Shown one piece after another: positions 9,576 to 21,094 of a stretch of DNA of 64,000 nucleotides. Positions within the stretch are counted from its first letter, which is position 1; each line of letters opens with the position of its first letter. This DNA comes from Datura wrightii (lineage: Eukaryota > Streptophyta > Magnoliopsida > Solanales > Solanaceae): NCBI GenBank assembly GCA_035772735.1, contig JASDFA010000016.1, positions 138,210,501 through 138,274,500 of the forward strand, written 5' to 3'. Both the position numbers and the translations under genes were made by a program. The notes below the pieces were generated by a model, which saw nothing but the letters and a program-made list of their open reading frames with translations, ran no database searches and was not told the origin of the DNA.

Positions 9576-9767
9576 AGTTCGCGTCGGGTCACCTCGGGTC
9601 ATCGGGTTGACCCGCACGAATTACCCCTTTTTAACACCTCAAACCCCGATTTTTCCCACTTTTCTTCACATCTCCGCAACAAAAACCCCAATCCCCCTTC
9701 TCCCTCAAGCGTGGCATGGAAGTACTCAACAAATTCCACAAATTTCATTTCAATCGTGTTATGTAAG

Positions 9768-10466
9768 GTATGTTCTTCCATTTTCTTTCTATTTTAGATG
9801 AAAAATTCAAACCTTGTGCATGTTTTGTGAAGAAAATCTGCCGTAAGGTATTGAGGAGGTATATGATTGTTTGAGCCATTGATGAATGTTGATTTTGTAC
9901 TACTTTGTGCTTAGAACTCAATAATTACATGACGTGCGTTGAAATTCTTCCATTGTTGATACCTAGGGTTGGGAAATTGAGTATGGATTGAAAAATTGAA
10001 TTGAAAAATTGAGCATTTGTTGACAACTTGAGTTGGATAATTGAGTATATGTTGAAAACTTAAGTTAGAAAGTTTTGTGGATAGTGTTGGAGTTTAAATT
10101 TTTTTTTTGGTGCTTGAATTGTGAATGTGTGAGCTTGAAGATCAAATGCTGGGGTAATGAAAGTAGGAAAATCCCATAGGTGGGTGCATAAAGTGAGAAT
10201 TGATCATGATGTTGTCAATGAAAAGATGGATGAAATTTCATAATGCATTGTATGAAGTCTGAGTAGTACAATGAAACCATTCCATCCATTTGTATGAATG
10301 CACTAAACCTGTTGGTAAATAAGAGCTGAAAATAGGTGGTTGTTCTTGTCAATTTGTATTGGTTACGACTAACGACTAAGTGTGGGGTGATCGAGTTAAG
10401 CCCAACCTTAGTCATAGCCAACTATGCCTTGAATAACATTTGAACTGTATGTCTTTGAATGCATAG
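9768..10466 (+). other. Putative leader intron before the env-position ORF (element B)
   Basis: The donor is AAG followed by GTATGT (9768), and the acceptor is GAATGCATAG ending at 10466, with the ORF ATG at 10472. The interval is U-rich, has no ORF, and contains the PPT-like AAGTGTGGGGT at 10378-10388, as in A. Confidence 0.52.
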
Positions 10467-10471
10467 GACAA

Positions 10472-11691
10472 ATGTCTGGAAGGCAGGATAAAGGCAAGGG
10501 CGCATCCACATCTGGCGCCAGGAGAAAAAGAGTAAGAATTGGGGCAGCAGTACCAGCAACACCATCTGTTTCTCGAGGGCAACGCAGACAATATAGAACA
10601 AGATGGGTGACAGATGAGGGAAAGAAATGGTATTCCAAACACAAGGAAACCAAGTATTTCCCGGAGGAACAAATAGCACGGGAACCACTAGCACAGGAAT
10701 TCCCAAGGATCCTATATAGGATTTACACTGCTGGGTTAAACTTCATTTTTGAAGAACCCAAAGAGTGCAATCTCCATCTTATCCGGGAATTCTACGCTAA
10801 CTGGAACTGGACTTTGCATAGACATACTGTCAAGATCAGAGGGCAGGTGGTTACTTTTGAACCACAGCATCTAAATGCAATCCTGGGGACGTGGGACACA
10901 GACGCTCATGTCCTCCGCTAGCTGAACATCACTCCACCATACGCAGATATCAGACGCACTTTATGTGGAGCTCGATCAACAGCCAAGTAGAGTCGTCACA
11001 AGGAAAGGGGATACCATCAGACATTGCTATATTCCCAGATGAATAGAGAAGCTCGGATATGGTTAAAGATAGTTTGCTCTTGTCTGATCCCAGGGGTGCA
11101 CATGACTGATGTCACCTGGGATAGAGTTTGTCTGGTTTATACACTGATGAAAGGGCTGGAAATTAATGTTGGAGCGGTGATCATCTCCGCCATGAAGAGA
11201 GCCAGACTGCATCAGCGGCATCGATATGGGTTCGGTGGTCTTATCACTGCTTTCCTCAAAGGCCACAGTATTGAAGAAGAGGCCTTGGATTACATCCCGC
11301 ACATTAATCGTCGGGCTTGGACGTCACCAAGACCAAAGCACCCGACACCACATATGGGCTGGTACTTACACTCGCCGAGCGTCATGCTCGGAATGACCAG
11401 TTCATGGACAGATTGTATGGTATGCAGATGCTGCAGTTGCAGAATGGTGGGAGACCTGCTACAGAGGATGAATTGTGGCAGCTCTAGATGGACTATCAAT
11501 TTAATGAGCATACCCGAGCCTTGTGCAAAATTGGGCCTGCATTTGTAGAGCCTGTGGATGATGAAGTCCCTACTGATGAGGAAACATGCCGGGAGGACTC
11601 ATACATTGAGTCGGAGGAAGACGGCGGGGATGATTCTGATCTTGACGATGAGGCACTGGCACCTGATGAAGAGATTGACTATTTTGATTGA
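10472..11691 (+). pseudogene. Env-position ORF, plant transposon protein-like (element B)
   Basis: The first frame (10472-10921) is open for 149 codons: MSGRQDKGKG, RTRWVTDEGKKWY, KYFPEEQIAREPLAQEFPR, LNFIFEEPKEC, HLIREFYANWNW and IRGQVVTFEPQHLNAIL. It stops at a TAG after HVLR, the same position as a stop in A. Beyond it the same frame resumes (LNITPPYADIRR), meets another TAG near 10988, continues through WLKIVCSCLIPGV and LEINVGAVIISAMKRARLH, and is frameshifted near 11300. The acidic tail (11488-11691) ends EEIDYFD and a TGA. If the first stop is genuine, the product would be about 150 residues containing only the N-terminal domain. Function is unknown; its location and family match the env-position ORF of Athila-type elements. 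Confidence 0.72.
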
Positions 11692-13091
11692 TCAGGGAGT
11701 TACACCACCCAAACTTTGTTTTTAATTGCAGATATGTGAACACTTGGACAGTGTTTCGATTAAGTGTGGGTGGGAGCAATTAGGTGCTAGTGTAGAAAGG
11801 CTATTTGTGTTTGTGCTTATGTGGATGTGCTATTTGTGACTCTGTGACTCCGTGTTTCATGTTATGTGGCTGATGAATTTGTGGTAGTTGGTGCTGTAAT
11901 AAATAGTAAGCTGCTTGTGGAAGTTATGTGTAAATTTTTTGATTATATTTATTTTTTTCTATCGATTTTTTTTGTTTGGGTTTCTCGGTTTTTATTTTTG
12001 CTGCTTTTTCCGAGAATAGTCCCCTTGAACCGATGTCTTAGATAGCGACTGTTCCCTATGATGGATGGATGACGACCGTCTTAAGGGAAATTTAGTCGAT
12101 AGTTTTAGATTATTTTTCTTTCGTTTGTTTTCCAAATGTGTAGCTAATTAATGGTTCGAAATTCTTGTTATGTGCTACACATGATTGTAAGATGCAAGAG
12201 TGATTCGTACGGAAGCATGCAAATGATTTAAACATGTTGAGATACCTAGGCCATAGAATTAGACTCGGTGTGATCAAGTCTTAATTATTGAATTCTTGTA
12301 ATTAACTGAATCAAGAGTCTGTGAATATGTCTTAAGTTGAGGATGTGCAGTGAGTGAGTTTTGAAATATTCCATGCTATTGTGAAGTGTCTAGAACTTGC
12401 CTGGTGTATATATTAAACGAAATGAAGGATGTGGATTATGGGAAAGGATGTAGGCATTTATTTGAATGAACCAAAATTTTCTCCCATATCGTACCCACCT
12501 TGAATGTTAAATCCTAGTTAAGCCCATTGAGCCTTTAGCCTATTCTTTGATAGATACAACCCAAGCTTAATCCCTTTTTTTTTTCATTAGTCGTGAATTT
12601 GATCCAAAACTCCTAAGCGCTTAAGGTAAAAAAAAATTCCTCAAAGAGTGAAGGAGTGAGAAGCTTGAAACGGAAGGGAAAGTGGAAGTTGTGAAAGTTA
12701 AAGAAAAGGACAAAGGTGCACTTGTTTGGAATTAATTAATTATTAGTAGAGAGTAAGAAAATTAATGAATGAAAAAAGTTGCTTAAATACTCTTTGCTAG
12801 TAAGTCGAGTGTGCCTAAAGAAATGGGAACAAAAACAAAGAGAAAATTCTGAGGAAGAAGCAATGTCCGTAATGAATATGGGATGTATTAAAAGTTCTTG
12901 GGGAAGCTAGTTACTATTGGTTAGCCCAGTATTTACTATTTCCTTAGCTTACATTACAACCCATTAAGTCCTACGTGATCTTACGTCATGCATCCTCAAA
13001 TTAGTGGAGTAAAACACTAAGGGCAAGCTTATGGTTCACGACATGATGCATGTGAATTCTTTGGGAGAGAGAGCGTAATCTTATTCACATA
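11692..13091 (+). other. Conserved 3' non-coding region, left part (element B)
   Basis: It contains a PPT-like AAGTGTGGGTGGG (11762-11774), the 23-base block (12060-12082), the CTAGAACTTGCCTGGTGT stretch, the AGCCTTTAGCCTATT stretch and the palindrome-like CCTAAGCGCTTAAGG (12612-12626). These are in the order seen in A. Nothing codes. C interrupts it at 13097. Confidence 0.62.
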
Positions 13092-13096
13092 CCCCT
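13092..13096. repeat. TSD CCCCT, left copy (element C)
   Basis: CCCCT directly precedes the left end of C (TGTTCGG) and is repeated directly after its right end at 29079-29083. This proves insertion of C as one unit. Confidence 0.92.
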
Positions 13097-14533
13097 TGTT
13101 CGGTGGGTTTGCTATAGGTTAAAAACCGACACGCAAGTGCACGTGGTCAAACAAGTAATAAAGTGGCTAAGTAAGCCAAGTATCGAACCAAGGAGACTCT
13201 GGATAAGTAAAATTGCTCAAGTATACTATATTCTATCTTACTTCTAAATATGCTGACAACAATGTAACCAAAAGTTAAACAATTTTATTTATAAAGTCTA
13301 TACTAAAACTATTAACAAATATTTACTTTGAATTGAAACTATGGATATGAGCATGCCAAGGTTGAGAACAAGTAATGAACTTGATTATAATCATAATTTG
13401 GTTAATCTTCTCTTCCTGTTGCTAGCCAAGAACATTAGCCTAGAGATTAAAACTCTCGTATTTAATCTCACTTAAGAATCATAAACCATCTGTCTACATT
13501 TCTGTGATCAAATGCAATTTATGACCTAGCAAAACAATTCCGGTTCCTAAATTGACTAATACGGCTTTCAAGTATATTTCTATCAGGAAAGCACATCAAA
13601 ACCCAATTTTCCCAAATCAAGTTAAGAACAATACCCTATTAATTCACAACTTTCCAATTTCGTGCTCTCTCGAGTGAAATCGGACTTTGTAGATATACAT
13701 TAATGTCGGCCACACACTAATGCAGTAGAAACAAGAATTAATAGAACAACATGGAAGAAGAAGATGAAAAACCATACAATTCAATAATCAAAATTCATCA
13801 CCATTGTTCATAACCTTAGCAAGGAAGAGAATTAGCCACTCATTTGTGGATTAATCATCCTAAAACAAGTGTTAATCATACAAATAATTGATTGAAAGAA
13901 GAAGGAAAGAGAGAAAAACCCTGAGCTTTTTCGTCCCTCAACTGCCTGTAACCCACGTCCTTGCTCCACCAAGTCTCAATTCTGAAAAATAAGCCTAAGT
14001 GTGCTATTTATAGTAGTAGGACTCTTTCCCGGAATAACAAGCAATGTGTCACAGAGTGCATCGCGGAGCATGGCCTCCGTGACACGCTACGGATGCGGAG
14101 GCCCTCTGGAAATCACCCGAAATCGGCCCGGGCAGCACCCTGCCGCGTTGGCAGCGTGTCACGCTGCTTGGGCAGCACGTTGGCAGCCCTTGGTCATGGA
14201 GGCCACCTGCTGTGGCACGTTGCCAACGCACAGTTGGGCTGTTGTGAGCGGCCTGCCTACCGTGGCACCTTGTCGACGCGCCGGTGGGCTATTTTGTGCC
14301 TCCTCTTTGCCGACGTTCGCGTGTTGATTTCGTCTCCAAGCATCTACTTCACCAACTCATGAATTAGTTACTCAAACGTCATCAAAACCTACAAAACAAA
14401 GGCTAATCATGTTGGTTAGCACATATCTTTACTTTATCTAAAATTACATGAAAATGTATACAATAATCTTAGATAAACGAGACTAATTTAAGTCGTAAAG
14501 CGTATCTCAGGCATATATTTTTGCCCGTGATCA
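13097..14533 (-). repeat. 3' LTR of element C
   Basis: On the minus strand it runs from TGATCACGGGC (14533) to CCGAACA (13097). It holds modules at 14041-14285 and a TATA box, read TATAAATAG, at 14012-14004. It is intact and paired with the split 5' LTR. Confidence 0.92.
14004..14285 (-). promoter_or_regulatory. LTR promoter modules and TATA box (C, 3' LTR)
   Basis: On the minus strand, CGTGTCACGGAGG and its partner CTCTGTGACAC (14041-14095) lie about 30 bases upstream of TATAAATAG. Further degenerate copies reach 14285. The 5' LTR copy has the same set at 28549-28830. Confidence 0.6.
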
Positions 14534-14570
14534 CAACCCCACACTTAAAGCCTTGTTCGTCCTCGAACAA
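14534..14570 (-). promoter_or_regulatory. Polypurine tract and pre-PPT hairpin (element C)
   Basis: On the minus strand the hairpin TTGTTCG, loop AGGA, CGAACAA (14570-14553) is followed by AAGTGTGGGGT (14546-14536) and then the LTR. It is identical in design to A and E. Confidence 0.78.
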
Positions 14571-16449
14571 CCTTTTACATATCATGCATATGGATACTCC
14601 CACATAACTAATTTAGCAAGATAATTCAAGTTACGGCTATAATGATTACGTAAGATACAAGCTAAAAATAGAGCATGCCTGATTTGATCATTGAAATGAA
14701 GTACAACTATGTTAAGACTTCTTAACCTCAAGAATCGACTCTCAATCTTAGCAAACTCGTGCAAATCAACTGATTAAGAAATCCCACCTGAATTATATCC
14801 TTCATTCAACATGTGCCCCTCGCGGAAAGAGAGTTACCCAATTTCACACGCAAAAACAATTTTTATATCACAACATGTGTGGGTATATGAATAGAATTAC
14901 ACTCACTCTCACAAAGAATTCACATGCATTATGTGATGACCCATAAGCTTGCCCTTAGTGTTTTATTCCACTAATTTAAAGATGTATGAATGTAAGATCA
15001 AGTAGGACTTTTTAGGTTGTAATGTAACTCAGGTGCGGGTAAGTACTATTATGATCAGTAATAGTGACTATCTTTCCTAAGAGCTTTTAATACATCACGC
15101 CTTCATTACAAACTTCCCTTCCCTCACTTCACCTTTTTCTCTTTTCATCTTTCTTTTTCCTCTTTTGTTCCCCCCTTTCTTTAGGCACTTTTAGCATATT
15201 AGTAAGGAGTTTTATAAGTAACTTTTCATTTATTTATTTTCTTACTCCCTACTAATACTCACCCATATTCAAACAAGTGCACCTTCGACCTTTCTCAACT
15301 CTTACAATTGCTACTTTCCCTTCTTTTTCATTCTTCTCACTCCTTTACTCTTTCGGATTTTTCCTTTAAGCGCTTAGGAGTTTTGGTTCAATTTCACGGC
15401 TAATGAAAGAAAAAGGATTAAGCTTATGTTGCAGCTGTCAAAGAATAGGCTCAAGGCTCAATGGGGTTAACTAGGATTAATTTTTCAACGTAGGTATAAT
15501 GAGGGATAAAAGTTTGGTTCATTCAAAGAAATGCCTAAATCATCTCCTACAATTTACATCCTTCATTTCATTTTATATACACACCAGGCAAGTTCTAGAC
15601 ATTTCATAATAGCACAGAATGCTCAAAAACCGTACACTCATGGCACATGCTCAAATCAAGACACAATCAGTAGACTCTTACTCAGCTAATCACAAGAATT
15701 CAGAATTAAGCTTCAATCATATTGAGTCAAATTCAAGAGCCTAAGTGTCTCAAACAAAGTTATACACTTGCATGCTTCACACTGAACATACTTGCATCTT
15801 ACAACCATGCATAGCACATAAAAAGAACATCAAGCACCAATTAGTTATGGTTTCAAAAACCCAAAACCTATAGACTAATTTTTCCTCAAGACGGTCGTCA
15901 TCCATCCATCGTCGGAAACAGTCCCTAACTATGACTAAAAACACTATATACAGACCAAGGAAAGAAAAAGAAAAATTTTATTCCTCGGTTCAAATACCCC
16001 CTGTCGGAAAAGAAACGAAAAGAAAAACCAACGGGTGATGAAGTCATGCTTAATTCACAAAAAATTTTCAAAATTTTCAAATTTCTCACAAGCATTACAT
16101 TCACCAAAAATCGTTAAGCACAACAAAATTTTTTTGAAATTTCCCTTGAAATTTCCCTCACCCCACACTTAAATCATGCTATGTCCTCATAGCATCAAAT
16201 TAAAATTTACAAAGGGTGAGAAATACTCCCTGGGGTCTTTAGGCCTAGCTAGCAACATGCCTTTCTTCAACTTTGCACAAGTGGGTGTTCAACCCCACAC
16301 TTTTTCTCTTCCATGCTTGTCATCTTCCTCCTCCACGGGTACTCAGACTTCCCCTCAATCTGCACTTAACTTTCCACCAAAACAACACAAGATGAAAATA
16401 AACAAAAATTAACTCAATTGCAAGAAATTAAAATGGTACCTATGGTACC
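14571..16449 (-). other. Conserved 3' non-coding region (element C)
   Basis: Minus-strand counterparts of the A/B/E blocks are found here: the CTAAGCGCTTA palindrome (15363-15378), the 23-base block (15888-15910), and extra PPT-like AAGTGTGGGGT copies at 16170-16160 and 16302-16292. I see no coding sequence. Confidence 0.62.
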
Positions 16450-16498
16450 CTTGGGTTGCCTCCCAAGCAGCGCCTAATTTTACGTCGCGGCACGACGT
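16450..16498 (-). other. Tandem RNA hairpins after the C ORF
   Basis: On the minus strand the first stem is ACGTCG, loop TGCCG, CGACGT (16498-16482). The second is CTTGGG, loop AGGCAA, CCCAAG (16467-16450). The second is the counterpart of the post-pol hairpin of A and B with a different, still complementary stem. They begin 9 bases after the ORF stop. Confidence 0.72.
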
Positions 16499-16506
16499 AC
16501 CAAGTT

Positions 16507-17454
16507 TCACCACTTTTTCCTCCACCTTGAGGATATGAATCTCACCCCTAATTTCTTTTCTAATTTCCTCTTATGTTCTAGGGGTGGTGGTGAAAAATTG
16601 TAAGGACCAAACAGTAGGTGTTGCCTTTTTACTTTATTGGCCCTCAAGTAAGCGAAGTCATTTTGTCTCTCCGCGTTGGCAAATTTCAAAATATATGGTG
16701 CTTGGTCCTCCTCTAGACTTTTCTCTATAAGCTTGGAAGACTCTCTTTCTATGTTGTCAACCAAATTTAACGTCGAAAAATGTGTAGAGTGTGGTTCAAT
16801 ACACCTCAACTCTGAAACTGCATTTTGCTTGACCTCCTTACTTGTATACTCCTTCTCAGCATCGACATCTATCTCATCATTAATGTCAAATGGGGGGTAC
16901 TCTATCTCTTCTTTCATGAATGGATTTTCCATAAGTGTGAGCCCATCACGGGGGCACTCAAGAGATTCTGATTGTTGGGCTTCCTCCAAAAATTCACCCT
17001 TGTCTTCCTCTTGTATTTCCTCTTGAATATCGGCTAAAGTTGTTACCTGCAATTTATCACAAGCTTCAGCTTCAGCAATCATCTCCGTGAATTTGATGCT
17101 CATCCTTTCTAGAGCCTCTGCATTCTCTTCTTGCTGAATTCTCAATACTGCCATCGCCTCCTTCATTGCTTCTGATTGCTCCAAGAGTTGTTTCAGCATG
17201 TCTTCTATTCGAGCTTGGCGTCCCAAGTCCTCATTTTCAGCATGCCTATATTCAGGAAAAACAACAGAAGGATCATAGTAGGTGCTTGGGGGAGGGGAAT
17301 ATGCATTCGGATAGCCATCCCAATGGCCATCTTGACCACCACATATATTACACGTGTTACATTGTTGCCACAAGTGGTGTCCTCCGCAATTCAGACAAGA
17401 TTCACTAAAATATGAGTATCCACCATTGAAACAATTTATATTCCACGATGTCAT
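16507..17454 (-). CDS. Novel protein of non-autonomous element C, gag zinc-knuckle plus acidic coiled-coil
   Basis: The ORF is intact, with 315 codons from the first ATG (MTSWNINC). Near the N-terminus, CLNCGGHHLWQQC has the C-x2-C-x3-H-x4-C spacing of the nucleocapsid knuckle in plant Athila/Tat gags. Residues about 70-130 (RIEDMLKQLLEQSEAMKEAMAVLRIQQEENAEALERM) look like a coiled coil. A long acidic stretch (IQEEIQEEDKGEFLEEAQQ) follows, and the C-terminal 60 residues are basic, ending SSRWRKKW. No protease, RT or integrase motif is present. It lies where gag lies, about 135 bases inside the primer site. Plausibly it is a reduced Gag-like RNA-binding protein that helps package this element into particles of an autonomous relative; that role is inference. 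An upstream in-frame extension to 17586 lacks an ATG. Confidence 0.72.
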   Translation of the reverse strand: MTSWNINCFNGGYSYFSESCLNCGGHHLWQQCNTCNICGGQDGHWDGYPNAYSPPPSTYYDPSVVFPEYRHAENEDLGRQARIEDMLKQLLEQSEAMKEAMAVLRIQQEENAEALERMSIKFTEMIAEAEACDKLQVTTLADIQEEIQEEDKGEFLEEAQQSESLECPRDGLTLMENPFMKEEIEYPPFDINDEIDVDAEKEYTSKEVKQNAVSELRCIEPHSTHFSTLNLVDNIERESSKLIEKSLEEDQAPYILKFANAERQNDFAYLRANKVKRQHLLFGPYNFSPPPLEHKRKLEKKLGVRFISSRWRKKW

Positions 17455-17589
17455 GTCAATAAGGGTATTTGAAAAAGAAAAAGTAAAATGCAAAAGAATT
17501 AAAACAAACACTAAGACTAAGTTGTCAGCACTTGAGAAAAATAAAATACAGTAAATTACACTTAAAACAAATTCACCTATTGCCAAGTC

Positions 17590-17607
17590 TCCTCGGCAAC
17601 GGCGCCA
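17590..17607 (-). promoter_or_regulatory. Primer-binding site (element C)
   Basis: On the minus strand it reads TGGCGCCGTTGCCGAGGA, seven bases inside the 5' LTR. The TGGCGCCGTTGCC type is usual for Athila/Tat elements and is attributed to tRNA-Asp; here one base differs from the E form in the last part. Confidence 0.85.
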
Positions 17608-17613
17608 AAAACT

Positions 17614-18328
17614 TGTTCGGTGGGTTTGCTATAGGTTAAAAACCGACACGCAAGTGCACGTGGTCAAACAAGTAATAAAGTGGCTAAGTAAGCCAAGTAT
17701 CGAACCAAGGAGACTCTGGATAAGTAAAATTGCTCAAGTATACTATATTCTATCTTACTTCTAAATATGCTGACAACAACGTAACCAAAAGTTAAATAAT
17801 TTTGTTTATAAAGTCTATACTAAAACTATTAACAAATATTTACTTTGAATTGAAACTATGGATATGAGCATGCCAAGGTTAAGAACAAGTAATGAACTTG
17901 ATTATAATCATAATTTGGTTAATCTTCTCTTCCTGTTGCTAGCCAAGAACATTAGCCTAGAGATTAAAACTCTCGTATTTAATCTCACTTAAGAATTATA
18001 AACCATCTGTCTACATTTCTGTGATCAAATGCAATTTATGACCTAGCAAAACAATTTCGGTTCCTAAATTGACTAATACGGCTTTCAAGTATATTTCTAT
18101 CAGGAAAGCACATCAAAACCCAATTTTCCCAAATCAAGTTAAGAACAATACCCTATTAATTCACAACTTTCCAATTTCGTGCACTCTCGAGTGAAATTGG
18201 ACTTTTTAGATGTACATTAATGTCGGCCACACACTAATGCAGTAGAAACAAGAATTAATAGAACAACATGGAAGAAGGAGATGAAAAACCATACAATTCA
18301 ATAATCAAAATTCATCACCATTGTTCAT
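17614..18328 (-). repeat. 5' LTR of element C, inner part
   Basis: This carries the CCGAACA end (17614) and about half of the LTR up to the D insertion. The remainder is at 28357-29078. Together they equal the 3' LTR in length. Confidence 0.92.
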
Positions 18329-20899
18329 TGTTATACCCCGTAGAATTCCCGGCACCTAGATGACCTATTCGCATGTTGGTTAAGCATATTTGAAGGCCAT
18401 ACGTGCTAGGGAAAGGCCCGGGAAAATATCAAATGAGAAACCTGTCGAACCATCACGGAAGGGGCCGAGGCAGAGCCCCTCCGCGATGGCAGCGTGTCAC
18501 GGAGGTGAGGCCTCCGCGTTGGCTCCGTGACACGTTGCCCTTGTCCAGGCTCAAGTATATAAAGCCCCACTTCGGTTTAATATCATTTAACTCATTATAA
18601 TTTCCGGAAAACGCAGCAAAACAGAGGAAGACGAAGGAGGGATTATAATTTTCAACCGATTACGCTGCTAAACGCTGCCCAAACTCAAATTAATCCCTGA
18701 TACCGAAGTATTTAGCAGTAGAGAGCATTCCTGCGGAATTAGTTTCTAGAAATACGGCCGACGAATCGGCGAGCCACCGAACTAAGGTAAGTAGAATTGC
18801 TCTAAATTAATGTCTATATGTTCCTAGCTGAGAAGTGAATATTTCTCCCTTCTGGACCGCTGAAAAATAGCGAGTTTTCGACTGTCTTTCGATAAGCCTA
18901 AGTTTAGGCTATAAACTATATCGAAAGTGACGTTGCCTTTTGAAATAAAGTTGTATTTAGTATTGATTGACATATTTATGAATGCAGTTGGGAGAAAACA
19001 GTTGAAGTATCGGCCGAGCCTCGTCCGACAGACGAATAGTTCAAGGATAAGGTATGTAAAGTTAGTTTCCTCGGCAAGTTAAGTAATCTTGATACAGTAC
19101 AGTAATTTAAAGGCCAGTAGATTGTCCAGAAGTCATATGTTATGTTTGTTATGACTGTTGGTATGATATTAGAAGTATCGAGTTACAACTTGCGTGAAAT
19201 TTGCTAGTACGATATAGATTCTAATATAAGCATTAGAAACTGCACAGTATGCTCAGTATGCGATGTGACACAGAATATTAGTATATCATTGTATTCAATC
19301 GAAACCCAGTAGAGTAAAGTAGTATCTGTAAGACAGCTCAGAAATAGAATGATAAGTTGAAACGAAGTTAGAAAGCATGTTAGGAATAGTAAATCATGTT
19401 ACTATAGAAAATCAGTATACAACACAGTTTTCAGCAGAAACACTATATCCTGTTTAGTATTAGCCCCAGAACAGTTTGGCAGAAGACTATATTTATATAT
19501 ATATTGTTACCAGCCTCAGCATGCATTAAGTACGTATATATCGCTATCATTAGCTCAGCAAATAGTATATACAGATACTTTATCCCAGCTAGCCTCAGTA
19601 TGTGAGATATGCAGATAGTACTACTAGTTGAGACCGTTGTATTGTTTGGGGTTGGACTACCTAGCATCCATGACCGCCCCAGGGTTGATAGCTGTATCGA
19701 CACATCCGCCAGAGGACGAGGATACGTCACTCTGCGTAGTGGCATGCCGTCCCACAGGGGACGAAGATGGGATGCCAGTTTCCCCATATTTTGCCTTGGT
19801 CGGCTTTTATACACCCCCGTCGAGCGGGTATGCCCGGGGTGTTGATTCAGGAGTCCTCCGGACTCAGATGCAGTTATAGTCAGGGGCTCAGCGAGCCCAA
19901 GTGCATACCCAGGGAACCGACAGGATGCTTACGGGGTTATAGGAGATGGGATGACCGGGGTAGGGGTATAGATTCTGTGTTGGTTGTACCTCCCGGCTTA
20001 TGGGGGCCGGGTAAGGTTTGTGTGTGCTACGTATGTTATGATGTGTTATACCCTGTTACAGTAGATACGAGTAGATCGACAGTAGCACGATAAATTCCCA
20101 GGTACGATTCCTACTCCTTCCAGTATAATTAAGAAAAGGTATGGCTTACATTATTAGACAGTTAATTCATTCCTTTCTATTTCAGTTTCATCAGTTATAT
20201 TATTGTTTCTCAGATATTTCTTTCAGTTGTTGCTTTACATACTCAGTACCAGCGGTACTGACGCCCGGTGGGGCGCTGCATTACTTGCCTGCAGGTACTC
20301 ATAGACGAGCAGGCGATACCACGTGCTCCCTGTCAGCGTACGAGTATTCAGCTCCTGTCATTCGGAGACTGAGTTCCAGGAGCGTATTTCATTTTCTTTG
20401 TTGCATAGTACGGGTAGGTCGGGGCCCTGTCCCGATCATTTCTATTGCTATTCCTAGAGGCTTGCAGTCTGTATATGTTTCCCTGTGGTCAGATGAGCCG
20501 GTCGTGTGAGGCCGTGCAGTTGTTTAGCTATTAGTTCCTGTGTTTCTTTTATGTTGGTCGTGTGGGGCCATAAGTTTGACAGTAGTGGTGACCTTGCCGG
20601 TCACGTAGTCCTCTAGTGTCTTATTGCTAAGTTGCAGATAACTAGATAGCATGGTGGCCTTGTCGGCCCGCATAGGTTTCCCTATAGTTGCATGTTCTGG
20701 TCAGCTGTTGTTACAGGTGCAGGAGGCTATAGGACAATGGGCCGGGGGCTGTGTTTACAGCCGTTATATAGCCCTTTGTTTCCAGAAATGTGAGTTAGAG
20801 CCAGCCAGGCACCAGATGTGCCCAGGCTTACCAGTCCAGCAGTTCAGTTCCTCGTAGGGCACCAGGTGCCAGTCATACCCCCCAAGGCGGGGTGTGACA
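18329..20899 (+). repeat. 5' LTR of element D
   Basis: TG to CA, 2571 bases. Promoter modules lie near the start (18455-18540), with a TATA box at 18556. The remaining 2.3 kb is a long R/U5-like leader with no ORF I believe. The end GTGTGACA abuts the primer site. Confidence 0.92.
18455..18564 (+). promoter_or_regulatory. D LTR promoter: GTGTCACGGAG module plus TATA box
   Basis: CGTGTCACGGAG (18493-18504) and CTCCGTGACACG (18523-18534) enclose a GAGGCCTC palindrome. TATATAAAG follows at 18556-18564, 22 bases on. The module is nearly the same as that of Athila-like B (9421-9476), although D belongs to another lineage. The 3' LTR carries it at 25946-25987 with TATA at 26009-26017. Confidence 0.7.
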
Positions 20900-20903
20900 A
20901 ACT

Positions 20904-20918
20904 TGGTATCAGAGCAGG
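20904..20918 (+). promoter_or_regulatory. Primer-binding site (element D)
   Basis: TGGTATCAGAGCAGG lies four bases after the 5' LTR. It is complementary in type to the 3' end of initiator tRNA-Met, the common chromovirus primer. Confidence 0.88.
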
Positions 20919-21094
20919 TCGTGTCCCAGGGAGTCTGCAAGCCGTGCTAAGTAGAGTCCTGTCCGTGGATGTGTTGTGCACCACATACTATGGGTAGGAG
21001 GCTGCAAGGCATGATAGGATGGTTGTCTTTTATTCTTATTCAGTCGTGCTGTAGAGCGGTACAGTATAGGGTTGAGTCCCTAAGAACTTACCGT

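Noticed and set aside
13961..14362. Open frames across the C LTR (and 28506-28905)
   Set aside because: Same cause: module palindromes. The frames span the LTR TATA box and modules and are in the non-transcribed or reverse sense.
19609..20509. Several open frames in the D LTR, repeated at 27080-27545
   Set aside because: They are duplicated because the LTR is duplicated. No match to any domain I know, and the same stretch has competing frames; the F LTR homologue does not keep them.
20904..20918. TGGTATCAGAGC sites considered as tRNA gene fragments
   Set aside because: They sit a few bases inside 5' LTRs and match the primer-binding role; no cloverleaf follows.
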